Source of the DNA: Nitrobacter vulgaris
Lineage (GTDB): Bacteria > Pseudomonadota > Alphaproteobacteria > Rhizobiales > Xanthobacteraceae
Assembly (NCBI RefSeq): GCF_031453995.1
Contig: NZ_JAVDPZ010000014.1
Span: 32,065 to 96,064 of the forward strand
Length of the DNA stretch: 64,000 bases
Direction of reading: 5' to 3'
Below the pieces are notes generated by a model that worked only from the letters and a program-made list of their open reading frames with translations, made no database searches and had not been told where the DNA came from. Position 1 is the first letter of the stretch, and every line of letters begins with the position of its first letter. A program made the position numbers and the translations under genes. This document shows, one piece after another, positions 27,471 to 36,370 of the stretch.

Positions 27471-27483
27471 GTTGTCTGAAATG

Positions 27484-28836
27484 TCAGTCCCGGCGACGCG
27501 AGATGACGTAGGATTCATCGTAGAACCAGAGACCGTTGTGTTTGCGCAAAACCTCTCTGGTAGCGTCGAGATAGCGGCCGCTTTGGGTCATTTCCGTCAA
27601 CCGGTCATCTTCAACTTGGGCGACGTAAACCGCCGCATTCCACGCCGCGAACAAAGTAGAAGTTCCGATGGACCCGGTGACCTCATTGGGCAGCGCTTCC
27701 ATATCATAGCGAAAAATCGAACGATGGTCGGCGTATGCGTTGAAATTGAGGTCACGCCCCACCGAACCGAGCTCGTACTTCACGGCGCGCAATAGCTCAT
27801 GACGGCTCACGGCGAAAGGGTTTTCTCCTGGCCAGACGGTCTGGACGATCTCCAGTCCGGGATCTTGTCCGTGAGAATGTATTCCTATCAAACGCCCTCC
27901 AGATCGCAAGCTCCGCGCCAGCGGTGCGATTATTCTTCTAGCTTTAAAATTGAGGGAAGACCGAGCCCGGTACGGCTGCGAGGCGATCACCAGATCAAAG
28001 TTGGCTTCGACCCGCCCGGCCCGTGGAATCGCAGAATCCAGCAGGAACTGGTGGTCCTCGCGATAGATGACCAGCACCACCGGGCGCTCATAAACCGGCA
28101 TCCCCGTGACCGGGCTGACGCTCGCCCTCCAGTTCTCCTCCAGAAACGGCCATAGGTCGCGGATTTGAACCTCGAACTCGCCGGAGGATGCCCCCCGCAG
28201 CGGCACCTCGCGCCATACCATGCTGGCCGCAGCCTGGGACGACCGGGGCGCCAGCCACGGCGCCTCCGCGTAATTCATGTTGGTCAGCACCATAACCGTC
28301 GCGGGATGCTCAAACAGGCGATCCGGCAGCTTGTCCAGCGTCAGCTTGATGTCTTCAAGGCTGAGCTCCTTGCCTGCGATGTAGAACGGCATGTGGGGAA
28401 ACCGGCCATGCATCGACCGCATCACCCGCGCCAGGACGGTGCCGTCGCCGACCCCCGCATCAAAAACCCGCAGCGCCGGCGGCCGCGGATGAATGCTGCC
28501 GAACTCCAGCGCGACCCGATCGGCGATCACCCGCTTTTCGCTGCAGGTATGGACGAAAAGCAGATACTTTTGCCGGTTCTCAAAAAAGCGGAAGTTGGCG
28601 CGTGGATCGCGCCGCTCGATCGGCTCCGGCTTGCGGACCCGCACCGTCCCATCCGGGGAACCGGAGACGATATAGGCCTCGATCCGGTTCAGGGTGTCGA
28701 TGGTGATGCGCTTGCCCTCGCGCAGCCGGTGCACGAGCTTACCGTCATTGACGGCACGCCGGCCGAAGGTCGATTCGGCCATGCCGGCCCGGCGGCAATA
28801 GCCGGAAATCTGGCTCAGCAATTCCTCGTTCGTCAT
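27484..28836 (-). CDS. HTH-methyltransferase-like protein linked to metK
   Basis: A 450-residue protein whose N-terminal 55 residues look like a short XRE-type or coiled helix-turn-helix (MAESTFGRRAVNDGKLVHRL then ITIDTLNRIEAYI). A middle part carries a methyltransferase-like fold, with VFDAGVGDGTVLARVM resembling SAM motif I around residues 125-140. A C-terminal region has FDLVIASQPYRARSS and GGRLIGIHSHG like later Rossmann strands. It lies 57 bases upstream of metK on the same strand. The function is not known. A SAM-binding sensor or regulator of the SAM cycle is an inference from position and domains. Confidence 0.7.
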   Translation of the reverse strand: MTNEELLSQISGYCRRAGMAESTFGRRAVNDGKLVHRLREGKRITIDTLNRIEAYIVSGSPDGTVRVRKPEPIERRDPRANFRFFENRQKYLLFVHTCSEKRVIADRVALEFGSIHPRPPALRVFDAGVGDGTVLARVMRSMHGRFPHMPFYIAGKELSLEDIKLTLDKLPDRLFEHPATVMVLTNMNYAEAPWLAPRSSQAAASMVWREVPLRGASSGEFEVQIRDLWPFLEENWRASVSPVTGMPVYERPVVLVIYREDHQFLLDSAIPRAGRVEANFDLVIASQPYRARSSLNFKARRIIAPLARSLRSGGRLIGIHSHGQDPGLEIVQTVWPGENPFAVSRHELLRAVKYELGSVGRDLNFNAYADHRSIFRYDMEALPNEVTGSIGTSTLFAAWNAAVYVAQVEDDRLTEMTQSGRYLDATREVLRKHNGLWFYDESYVISRRRD

Positions 28837-28973
28837 TGTAGCGTGAATGGGGCCAGATTAATGGGCAGAAGAACGTGAAGCTATTTTCCTATCATCATCT
28901 GCCCACAATTGAAACCCAGAAAGCGGCCCAGGGCCTACTCCGCCTCAGCCCTTATGAAGGTCAGATGCCTCTT

Positions 28974-29025
28974 GACGCGTTTTCTTCATGCAAACCGGTT
29001 ATCGACTTCGCTCGAAAACGCTATA
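28974..29025. repeat. Dispersed intergenic repeat, copy 3
   Basis: Third copy of the element at 18411 and 23437, a little diverged (GCGTTTTCTTCATGCAAACC at one end, TTCGCTCGAAAACGCT at the other). It lies between the gene at 27484 and ugd. Confidence 0.85.
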
Positions 29026-29074
29026 TGAGGCGCTGAATACCATCCCCCCGACCCTCCTACGGTAGGTTAGAACG

Positions 29075-30394
29075 ATGCGCATCGCCATGATCGGCACGGG
29101 CTATGTTGGCTTGGTGTCCGGAGCCTGCTTTGCCGATTTCGGGCATCAGGTAACCTGCGTCGACAAGGATGCAGTCAAGATCGCCGCTCTTTGCGACGGC
29201 GAAATCCCGATCTTCGAACCCGGCCTCGAGGCGCTGGTCGCGACCAACGTCAAGGCTTCGCGGCTCGATTTCACCACCGATCTCGTCCGCCCGGTGGCGG
29301 AGGCCGATGCGGTGTTCATCGCCGTCGGCACCCCCTCGCGACGGGGCGATGGTCATGCCGATCTCAGCTACGTCTATGCCGCGGCGCGCGAGATCGCGGC
29401 GGCGATCCGCGATTTCACCGTGGTGGTTACCAAATCGACCGTGCCGGTCGGCACCGGCGACGAAGTGGAACGGCTGATCGGCGAGGCCAACCCGTCGGCC
29501 GATGTCGTGGTGGCGTCCAATCCGGAATTCCTGCGCGAGGGCGCAGCGATCCGCGATTTCAAATTTCCTGATCGCATTGTGATCGGAACAACCGACGAGC
29601 GCGGGCGTAAGGTGCTCAGCGATATCTACCGGCCGCTGTCGCTCAATCAGGCGCCGCTGATGTTTACCGCGCGTCGTACCGCCGAACTGATCAAATACGC
29701 GGCCAATGCCTTTCTCGCGACCAAGATCACCTTCATCAACGAAATCGCGGACCTGGCCGAAAAGGTCGGCGCCGATGTCCAGGAGATCGCGCGCGGAATC
29801 GGTCTCGACAATCGCATCGGCACAAAGTTTCTGCACGCCGGCCCGGGCTATGGCGGTTCGTGTTTTCCCAAGGACACGCGCGCGCTGGTCAAGATCGCGG
29901 AAGATCACGACACCCAGCTTCGCATCGTGGAATCGGTCGTCACGGTCAACGATAACCGCAAGCGCGCGATGGCACGCAAGGTGGCTCATGCGCTCGGCGA
30001 CAATCTCCGGAACAAAACCATCGCGGTGCTGGGACTGGCGTTCAAGCCGGATACCGACGACATGCGCGACGCGCCGTCAGTTCCGCTGATCACGGGTCTT
30101 TGCGATATGGGGGCGAAAGTCCGTGCCTTCGATCCCGCCAGCATGAAGGAGGCGCGGCGCGAACTTCCCGATATCGATTATTGCGACGACCCCTACGCCT
30201 GCGCGGAAGGCGCCGACGCACTGGTGATCGTGACAGAATGGGTCCAGTTCCGCGCTCTCGACTTCACGCGCCTGAAGCGCATCATGAAGCAGCCGATCGT
30301 CGTGGATCTGCGCAATATCTATCGCGCTGAGGATATGCAGGTTCTCGGCTTCGCCTACGAAAGCGTCGGCCGGAACAATACCAAAATGGTCTGA
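29075..30394 (+). CDS. ugd: UDP-glucose 6-dehydrogenase
   Basis: NAD-dependent enzyme that oxidises UDP-glucose to UDP-glucuronate for surface polysaccharides. The 439-residue protein has the N-terminal NAD fold (MRIAMIGTGYVGLVSGACF), the active Cys in GGSCFPKDTRAL at about residue 263, and the C-terminal domain (GLAFKPDTDDMRDAPS). It is monocistronic, between a repeat and an L,D-transpeptidase, 10 kb before the polysaccharide locus. It could in principle feed that locus; a role as the missing UDP-GlcNAc dehydrogenase (WbpA) cannot be excluded by eye but the sequence is more Ugd-like. Confidence 0.93.
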   Translation: MRIAMIGTGYVGLVSGACFADFGHQVTCVDKDAVKIAALCDGEIPIFEPGLEALVATNVKASRLDFTTDLVRPVAEADAVFIAVGTPSRRGDGHADLSYVYAAAREIAAAIRDFTVVVTKSTVPVGTGDEVERLIGEANPSADVVVASNPEFLREGAAIRDFKFPDRIVIGTTDERGRKVLSDIYRPLSLNQAPLMFTARRTAELIKYAANAFLATKITFINEIADLAEKVGADVQEIARGIGLDNRIGTKFLHAGPGYGGSCFPKDTRALVKIAEDHDTQLRIVESVVTVNDNRKRAMARKVAHALGDNLRNKTIAVLGLAFKPDTDDMRDAPSVPLITGLCDMGAKVRAFDPASMKEARRELPDIDYCDDPYACAEGADALVIVTEWVQFRALDFTRLKRIMKQPIVVDLRNIYRAEDMQVLGFAYESVGRNNTKMV

Positions 30395-30477
30395 GCGGGC
30401 TGGTCGCGGCCGCCCTAGCCAGCGTGTCCACAGGGTGATCGCGGTTGTGACGACTCTATCCTACTGGACGACGTCCG

Positions 30478-31500
30478 TTACTTCGCTGGCCTAGCGTTCA
30501 CTTGCGAGTCCGCTCCCTCGCGGAATTCCACTGTGACCCCTTTCTTCACCATCCGCGCCAAGTGCGCCGCATCCCAATTGGTCAGCCTCACACAGCCGTT
30601 GGACTCAGCCTTGCTAACCTTAGAGGGTTCCGAGGTGCCGTGGATACCGTAGCCAGGCTCCGATAGAGCGATCCACGTCGAACCAACGGGATTGTTCGGT
30701 CCGGGATTAATGGTGAAGGCGCGGCGTGCCCTCACGCCCTTGAACTTGTAGTCCGGATTGTAGCGGTAGAAAGGGTTGCTGCGCACCGCGAGCACCTTCA
30801 GCGTCCCGCTCGGCGATGGCTTCTCCTCGCTACCCACGGTCGCAGGGTAAAACGCGACGAGCGCATTGTCTTCGGAGAAAGCCTTGATCGTTTGGAGGTC
30901 CTTATTGACCTCAATTCGGGTGACCATCGTGGATGGCTTGGCCTTGAGGACGTTCGCGACCATGAGGGTTGTGCCGGCCTGTGAGAATTCCGCATGCGGG
31001 TTAAGCGCCGCTAAGAGCGCCTCGCTCATGTGGTGGCGCTCAGCAAGTGCTTCCTTGGCATCGCGATAGGCGAGGCGTTTGAGGCCCTTCATCCCGTCAA
31101 GGCCCTTTGGCTGTCGAGGAAGAAAGGGCCCTTTGACATCGTCCTCGGTGACGGTGATCTCGACGAGCAAGGACCCATTCATGTTCGCGGTCAGCCGTTC
31201 GAAGACGTCGTGGTTCAGCGTCATCGTCGACGGTAAGCCGTTGGCCTCCGCATAGGCGCGCAGCGCCTTCTCGACATTCTCGCCGAGCTTTCCGTCGATT
31301 TCGCCAGGCGAGAAGCCCGCGCGGTCGAGCAGAATCTGCGTTTTCACCACCAGGGCATCGATTTCGGAATCGTCCGGATTGACGCCCAGGAATTGTGCGC
31401 TCTCTATTGCGATACCGTCCAAAGTTTTCGCTTCGGCGGATGACAGGGAAAGCCCAAAGGCGCCAAATAGGATCAGTGCACGCACGAGATTGATTGACAT
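30478..31500 (-). CDS. L,D-transpeptidase with peptidoglycan-binding region
   Basis: An exported 340-residue protein, with a signal peptide in residues 1-24 (cleavage likely after SSAEA). An N-terminal peptidoglycan-binding-like region (QILLDRAGFSPGEIDGKLGE) is followed by the YkuD catalytic domain. The active-site motif is GIHGTSEP and SNGCVRL, with the nucleophile at about Cys303. It makes 3-3 cross-links in peptidoglycan or anchors outer-membrane proteins, depending on the member. It differs in build from the enzyme at 15217. No operon partner. Confidence 0.92.
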   Translation of the reverse strand: MSINLVRALILFGAFGLSLSSAEAKTLDGIAIESAQFLGVNPDDSEIDALVVKTQILLDRAGFSPGEIDGKLGENVEKALRAYAEANGLPSTMTLNHDVFERLTANMNGSLLVEITVTEDDVKGPFLPRQPKGLDGMKGLKRLAYRDAKEALAERHHMSEALLAALNPHAEFSQAGTTLMVANVLKAKPSTMVTRIEVNKDLQTIKAFSEDNALVAFYPATVGSEEKPSPSGTLKVLAVRSNPFYRYNPDYKFKGVRARRAFTINPGPNNPVGSTWIALSEPGYGIHGTSEPSKVSKAESNGCVRLTNWDAAHLARMVKKGVTVEFREGADSQVNARPAK

Positions 31501-31671
31501 GACATATCAAAGCTCGGCGCAGTCGCAAGTTCCCGGCGGCTTCCGCAAAGGTCAATCTATATATACCCCCGCTCGCTGCCGCCTGACGCGATTTTGTTTC
31601 GTTTGACCGATGGTCAGTCGTTAGCCAGGGGAAGCCGGGGCATGTGGGGACGCAGCTAGAGACGAAGCCAC

Positions 31672-32259
31672 CTACCAGAGCGGCTGGTGGCTTCCATAGA
31701 GTGGATGCTGCTTCGGCACAGCCACGCGGCCAATGGCATTGATCGCCTGGTCGCGCTCCTGAAAGCTGCCGCGGCATTCATTGTAAGTGCCGGTCGGCGG
31801 ATAGGCGCCGACCACCAGGAACGTGACACTTGCTTTCAAACATTCATGGCCGACACCGGCCGGAACGACGATGACATCGCCGGCGCCGACCTTCACCGTC
31901 TTGCCCTTGTTGCCGCCAAGCTGCAGTGTGGCGGAGCCGCGAGCGATCCCAAGCACCTCGTGGATCATCGAGTGATAGTGGACGTAATCATAAACCCCGT
32001 TGCGCCAGGCCTCGCCCCAACCGTTGACGTTGAATATCGTCTCCAGGACAGCGGCGGGATCGTGCTTGCGACCGAACTGAAGCACTTTCCGGTAGTGAAG
32101 CAGCGGAAACTTGAGATTGTTTGGGATATAGCCGTCGTCCCGGAATTTCATGCGGGAGGGACGGACGTTCCGCACGCGGGCGAGCGCCTCCTCCCGGCTT
32201 GGGATACCGATGCCGGTCGCCTTCTCGGCCAACCGCTTGACGGGTTCAATGATGTCCAT
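31672..32259 (-). CDS. Cupin-domain protein, YjlB-like
   Basis: A 195-residue cytosolic protein. The cupin barrel spans about residues 80-170, with metal-type residues in YDYVHYHSMIHEVLGIARG and the second half in VIVVPAGVGHECLKA. This resembles Bacillus YjlB and relatives, whose function is unknown. The ATG at 32259 has a good ribosome binding site (AGAGGAAAG). The frame stays open for 47 codons upstream, where residues do not fit the family. It marks the left edge of the accessory region. Confidence 0.82.
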   Translation of the reverse strand: MDIIEPVKRLAEKATGIGIPSREEALARVRNVRPSRMKFRDDGYIPNNLKFPLLHYRKVLQFGRKHDPAAVLETIFNVNGWGEAWRNGVYDYVHYHSMIHEVLGIARGSATLQLGGNKGKTVKVGAGDVIVVPAGVGHECLKASVTFLVVGAYPPTGTYNECRGSFQERDQAINAIGRVAVPKQHPLYGSHQPLW

Positions 32260-32356
32260 GCTTTCCTCTAACGCCGAGCTGGGCACGGAGTTGCACGTCT
32301 TAACTCCGACCCGAAGTAGGTGCCGGAGGCGAGCCGGATGCTTACCCTTAGTCCCC

Positions 32357-32857
32357 CTAGCTCTCGCCCGAAACGGTGTGAATGCGTGGCTTGCCAACAC
32401 TTTCGTCGATGGTTACGCACTGCTGCGGTCGAACTTCGCGCAGCGCAACGGGCTCGTGCTCGATGGTCTTGGACTCTGGCGTTCGCGGGCGAAGCGCAGT
32501 GCCCATGAGCTGCTTGGCAAACTGGCGGATCGGGCTCTCCGTCGTCTCATCGGGGTCGATTGGTTTCTGACGCCATTCCTCGGGTGCAGCGTTGATCAAA
32601 GCAAAGCGACTGGCGGCGACAACGGCGGTATTGTCGCTGGTGAGCATCTGCCTTTCAAGGAAGAAGACACGTGCAGCCTTCCCCCTAGAAACAGCGTCTT
32701 TAAATTCTTCGTGATCATCGATCCAGCGGTTGATCGTGGCACGAGAAACTCCCATCGCGCCAGCAGCGGCTGTTAGCGAAAGCCCCGTACCCATAAGCGC
32801 AACCACCTGGTGGCAGGCTTCCGGTGAGTAGTCTGTCTTCGGCTTGCGATTTGCCAT
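32357..32857 (-). CDS. Phage terminase small subunit-like HTH protein
   Basis: A 166-residue protein with an N-terminal helix-turn-helix (LSLTAAAGAMGVSRATINRW, residues 26-45) followed by the helical region (DDHEEFKDAVSRGKAARVFF) of terminase small subunits. Such proteins select phage DNA for packaging. No large terminase subunit, portal or capsid gene is nearby, so it is most likely a prophage relic or a repurposed DNA-binding protein. The C-terminal 50 residues are divergent. It lies between a cupin gene and an unknown gene on the same strand. Confidence 0.62.
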   Translation of the reverse strand: MANRKPKTDYSPEACHQVVALMGTGLSLTAAAGAMGVSRATINRWIDDHEEFKDAVSRGKAARVFFLERQMLTSDNTAVVAASRFALINAAPEEWRQKPIDPDETTESPIRQFAKQLMGTALRPRTPESKTIEHEPVALREVRPQQCVTIDESVGKPRIHTVSGES

Positions 32858-32969
32858 TTTTAGCTCTCCGCCTTTCCTGATTACATCGTCGGCAGGATGG
32901 AGCTTCTAGGAATGATGGCGCCCCAGACAGGACGTTTTTTGAAGGCAGTTTGAGTTTAATGCGTCCCGG

Positions 32970-33656
32970 TTATGGTTCGTCGGTCGCTTTCAATGGTTGG
33001 CGCGCGGAATAAATGGCCGATGACAATCTGGTGTTAAGGTGCTTTCGTGCTTCTTTGGGCAAATGTGCCTGCAACGCAGCAACTAATCTTGCGAAAGGCC
33101 CGACGTCAGCTTCTGGATTGCCGGCTTTGGACGAAGCGGTAGGCAGATCATTTTCTTCCGCAATGTTGGTCAGCGCTCGGATCCAATCGTCCCAGCTTGC
33201 ACCTTCGCGGAAAAACTTCGCGTCCGGATCATCCATTTCCGTGAGCGCGCTCTGGCAGGCAGCGCTTAACGACGACATCACGTCGCCGAGCGCGTGAAAC
33301 AGCTGGTCATAGGAATCTTTTCTGAAGTGAACTGAACGAAAATGCTCTTTGAGCACCGATTGCCCAAAAGCGCCCGCATCGCCTCCTGCCCTAGAAAGTT
33401 TCTGTCGGAGGCTGTTGGATGCGACATTGATCGATTTGACCAGATCGACCGCCGGACTCAATGCGCAGGCATTTCGTTCAAAGACTTCCCACTCGAGGAA
33501 TTTGTTCGTTGTTTCCACGATGCTCTGCCGAACCGCGGTCGGTAGCGTTTGGCCATACGCGATCTCAACTTTTGCCCAATCCTGATCTGTGAGTGAGAAT
33601 TGCGGAGAATTGCCTACCGCACTCGATAACGGTAGCTTGCGAGCGGGACGACCCAT
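32970..33656 (-). CDS. Hypothetical protein in the accessory region
   Basis: A 228-residue protein that I do not recognise. It starts MGRPARKLPLSSAVGNSPQF and is mainly helical, with no membrane segment or signal. The start at 33656 has a textbook ribosome binding site (GGAGGTGA, seven bases upstream), which overlaps the end of the small frame at 33665-33910. It neighbours the terminase-like gene, so it may belong to the same element. Confidence 0.6.
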   Translation of the reverse strand: MGRPARKLPLSSAVGNSPQFSLTDQDWAKVEIAYGQTLPTAVRQSIVETTNKFLEWEVFERNACALSPAVDLVKSINVASNSLRQKLSRAGGDAGAFGQSVLKEHFRSVHFRKDSYDQLFHALGDVMSSLSAACQSALTEMDDPDAKFFREGASWDDWIRALTNIAEENDLPTASSKAGNPEADVGPFARLVAALQAHLPKEARKHLNTRLSSAIYSARQPLKATDEP

Positions 33657-33664
33657 GTTTGGTT

Positions 33665-33910
33665 TCACCTCCATCCAGCGACCGAGACGCGCGATTCGAG
33701 CCGTAAAAGGATCATCCTATCGTCGAGATGTTTTCGCTCAAGCGTTCTTACGTTGCTCGCCAGGCTTGAGGCCTTCTGCAAATCGGCATTTATCCGGTTC
33801 GCACGCTGCTCAATCCCCACATCGCATCCTCCCTGGTCCCTTTCGCGATGATCTGACTTTCCAGCTTTGTCGGGCGACCGAGGCAGACAGCGAGGATATT
33901 CCTCCGCCAT
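33665..33910 (-). CDS. Small hypothetical protein, uncertain
   Basis: An 81-residue frame directly upstream of the gene at 32970-33656, ending where that gene's ribosome binding site begins. It would be translationally coupled. The sequence is charged, with a helical middle (RINADLQKASSLASNVRTLE). It has no recognised family and no obvious ribosome binding site of its own, so it is only a possible gene. Confidence 0.3.
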   Translation of the reverse strand: MAEEYPRCLPRSPDKAGKSDHRERDQGGCDVGIEQRANRINADLQKASSLASNVRTLERKHLDDRMILLRLESRVSVAGWR

Positions 33911-34041
33911 GGTGAATGGTGATACCGAAAGTCGCCGCGCTCGCCAGTATCAAAATACCTGCGATTGCACGGAAGCTACGCCGCTAATTTTTTTAGGAAC
34001 GTAAGCCGCTCACTATCTTCGGCGCCCCGCAAACTCCACAC

Positions 34042-34341
34042 ATGGATACTAATCATTTGGTCATGACATATTCGATGCGCCGAACCCTTATCCTGCTTTG
34101 CGCCCTGCTGACCCTATGCAGTCTGGGCGGTTGCGGCAGTATCAATTCGCATCTATCGGCCGGGATGGGCGACGTGGTTCCGAAATGGGCGGGCGGGCTC
34201 CCTGCAGACGCACCGCCGCGGCCGGGGACCGCGAAATATGATGAGATGATGAAGCAGCGCGAACGCGAGCGCTTAGAACCGAAGGCGAAAGATTCCGGCG
34301 CCCAATCCGCCGACGATCATGTGACGGCCCCGGCCAACTAA
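34042..34341 (+). CDS. Small lipoprotein
   Basis: A 99-residue secreted lipoprotein. A basic start (MRRTLILLCALLTL) leads to the lipobox LGGC, with the lipid-modified Cys near residue 31. The mature protein is short and polar, with a Pro-rich stretch (ADAPPRPGTAKYDEMMKQ). The frame allows ATG starts at 34042, 34063 and 34075; the last gives the most usual signal length, and no ribosome binding site decides. It is next to purU, in the opposite direction. Such small lipoproteins are typical of this bacterial group, with function unknown. Confidence 0.62.
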   Translation: MDTNHLVMTYSMRRTLILLCALLTLCSLGGCGSINSHLSAGMGDVVPKWAGGLPADAPPRPGTAKYDEMMKQRERERLEPKAKDSGAQSADDHVTAPAN

Positions 34342-34362
34342 ACCTCGGCAACCGGGAGCGAC

Positions 34363-35220
34363 TCAATCCATGAACACTACGGTCTTGCGGCCGTTTAGGA
34401 TCACGCGGTCATCCAGGTGATGCCGGATCGCGCGCGCCAGCACTCGTCGTTCGATATCGCGCCCCTTGCGGACCAGCGTATCGGGGGTATCACGATGGCT
34501 GATGCGCTCGACGTCCTGATCGATGATCGGACCCTCGTCAAGATCGCTGGTGACATAATGCGCGGTTGCGCCGATCAGCTTGACGCCGCGCTCATGGGCC
34601 TGGTGATAGGCTTTCGCGCCCTTGAACCCAGGCAGAAATGAATGATGGATATTGATGCATCGACCGGAGAGCTTGGCGCTCATGTCGTTCGACAGAATTT
34701 GCATGTAGCGCGCTAGCACCACCAGATCGGTGCCGGTCTCCTTCACCAGCTTCAGGACCTCGGCTTCTTGCGATGCCTTGTTTGTCACCGGAAAATAGTG
34801 AAACGGTACTTCGCCGAAATCGAGATGCGCATAGGTCTCGCGTCGATGATTAGAGACGATAGCGGTCGGAATCATCTTCAGTTCGCCAGTGCGCCAGCGA
34901 TAGAGAATATCGACCAGACAATGATCGGACTTCGACACCAGCAGCATAACCTTGCGGAGTTCGGCGCGATCGCGCATCTGCCAGGTCATGCGGAAGCGCT
35001 CTGCGATCGCATCGAACCCGGTTTGGAGCGCCGGAAGCCGCACGGCCAGATCGGCGGCATTGAACACCACTCGCATGAAGAAGCGGCCAGTCTCGGCATC
35101 GTCGAACTGCTGGGCATCGATGATATTCTGGCCGTTGTGAGCCAGGAACGTGGACACTGCGGATACGATCCCGGGCCGGTCGGGGCAGGAGAGCGTCAGC
35201 ACGAATTGATGGTGGGGCAT
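34363..35220 (-). CDS. purU: Formyltetrahydrofolate deformylase
   Basis: Hydrolyses 10-formyl-tetrahydrofolate to formate and tetrahydrofolate, balancing one-carbon folate. The 285 residues (start at 35220) have an N-terminal ACT domain (FVLTLSCPDRPGIVSAVSTF) and a formyl transferase domain with the catalytic Asn, His and Asp in CINIHHSFLPGFKGAKAYHQ and TAHYVTSDLDEGPII. Thirty codons upstream in frame have no family similarity. It is flanked by accessory DNA but is itself a standard core gene. Confidence 0.95.
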   Translation of the reverse strand: MPHHQFVLTLSCPDRPGIVSAVSTFLAHNGQNIIDAQQFDDAETGRFFMRVVFNAADLAVRLPALQTGFDAIAERFRMTWQMRDRAELRKVMLLVSKSDHCLVDILYRWRTGELKMIPTAIVSNHRRETYAHLDFGEVPFHYFPVTNKASQEAEVLKLVKETGTDLVVLARYMQILSNDMSAKLSGRCINIHHSFLPGFKGAKAYHQAHERGVKLIGATAHYVTSDLDEGPIIDQDVERISHRDTPDTLVRKGRDIERRVLARAIRHHLDDRVILNGRKTVVFMD

Positions 35221-35352
35221 GGGACCGGACGATAGCGATGAAACTCGAACAGGCTCCCCTGCTCTATCACCCACATTGGCCTTGCGCCACTCATCCTGCC
35301 AGAGAGACAATCAATACGGTAAAGCGATCAACAGCTGACCTCCTGGGTGACC

Positions 35353-36180
35353 ATGACTGACAGGCTATCCGGTTTCCGTATCTTGATCCTGGAAGCGCGC
35401 GAAGAAGCGCAATTCGCCCGCTTATTGGCGGAGCAAGGCGCCGACGTGTTGCAATGCCCGATATTCACCATCCGCGACGCGCCGGACCCCTCGCAGGTCG
35501 AGGACTGGATCAGACGCTGCATTCGGACCCCGCATGACGATCTGGTGCTGACGACCGGCGAAGGGTTGAGGCGCCTCGTTAAAGCTGCGCGGCAGATCGG
35601 TCTCGATCAGGAGTTTATAAGGGCCGTCGGTAAGGCCCGCACGTTTGCGCGCGGCCCGAAGCCGGGCAAGGCGTTACGCGAGATTGGGCTGGAGGCGACG
35701 ATCACCACCGACAAGCCGACCTCCGAAGGCATCGCCGAGATGCTGGCGCGGTTCGATCTCGACGGCCATCGCGTGGGTCTGCAGCTTTATCCAGATCGCG
35801 ACCACAGCGCACTGCTTGGAAAAATCAAAGCCCAGGGTGCAAGTATCGACCCGGTGGTACCATACATCTACGATGCGAGCGCGGCTGAGGCCAACATCGT
35901 CGGAGCGATTGAAGAGATGGCCGAGGGCAAGGTCGATGCCATTGCACTGACGAGTTCGGAGCAGATCCGTCGGCTTGTGCAGGTCGCACGCATCCGCCGC
36001 TGCGAGGACCGGCTACGCGCCGGGCTCGACCGCACCAAAATCGCGTCAGTCGGGCCCGTGGTCTCGGCGGAACTGAAAGCCCACGGCCTGCGCACCGATA
36101 TCACACCTGCAAACGATGCGTTCTTCATGAAGCCGCTGATCTCGGCGATGGCGGCAAGCCTGAGCGCGCCAGGAGGCTGA
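35353..36180 (+). CDS. hemD: Uroporphyrinogen-III synthase
   Basis: Cyclises hydroxymethylbilane to uroporphyrinogen III, the parent of haem, siroheme and cobalamin. The 275-residue protein has the two-domain HemD layout, with FRILILEAREEAQFARLLAE at the start, DDLVLTTGEGLRRL, the second domain from ALTSSEQIRRLVQVAR, and the end in VSAELKAHGLRTDITP. Identity within this family is always low, so the assignment is moderate. It stands alone, without other haem genes, so it may serve siroheme for nitrite or sulfite reductase. A GTG six bases upstream is an alternative start. Confidence 0.8.
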   Translation: MTDRLSGFRILILEAREEAQFARLLAEQGADVLQCPIFTIRDAPDPSQVEDWIRRCIRTPHDDLVLTTGEGLRRLVKAARQIGLDQEFIRAVGKARTFARGPKPGKALREIGLEATITTDKPTSEGIAEMLARFDLDGHRVGLQLYPDRDHSALLGKIKAQGASIDPVVPYIYDASAAEANIVGAIEEMAEGKVDAIALTSSEQIRRLVQVARIRRCEDRLRAGLDRTKIASVGPVVSAELKAHGLRTDITPANDAFFMKPLISAMAASLSAPGG

Positions 36181-36370
36181 AACGGCTTGCAATGGCAGAA
36201 CGCACGGATGAGCTGTGGTCCGCATAACACGCTGTACAATTGCCTTCCGCTGGAGCCGGCTCGGTGTGCTCGACCGCATAGGCAAGCTTGCGGCGGAAAA
36301 GCCAAGCGCAAGCGCATCATGTCGATTTCACACCTCTGAAAGCCCATCGCACGGCTGCAAGCTTCTCATT

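Noticed and set aside
27428..27483. SAM-II or SAM/SAH riboswitch upstream of metK
   Set aside because: The leader does not contain the conserved core of either class, only a small hairpin with a short repeat.
29057..29989. A 310-residue minus-strand frame opposite ugd
   Set aside because: Opposite a clear UDP-glucose dehydrogenase, with His/Asp/Gly-rich shadow composition.
29075..30394. This gene as the WbpA (UDP-GlcNAc 6-dehydrogenase) of the amidinated sugar pathway
   Set aside because: Its N-terminus and active-site segment look like UDP-glucose dehydrogenases and it lies outside the locus; it was kept as Ugd, with the alternative noted.
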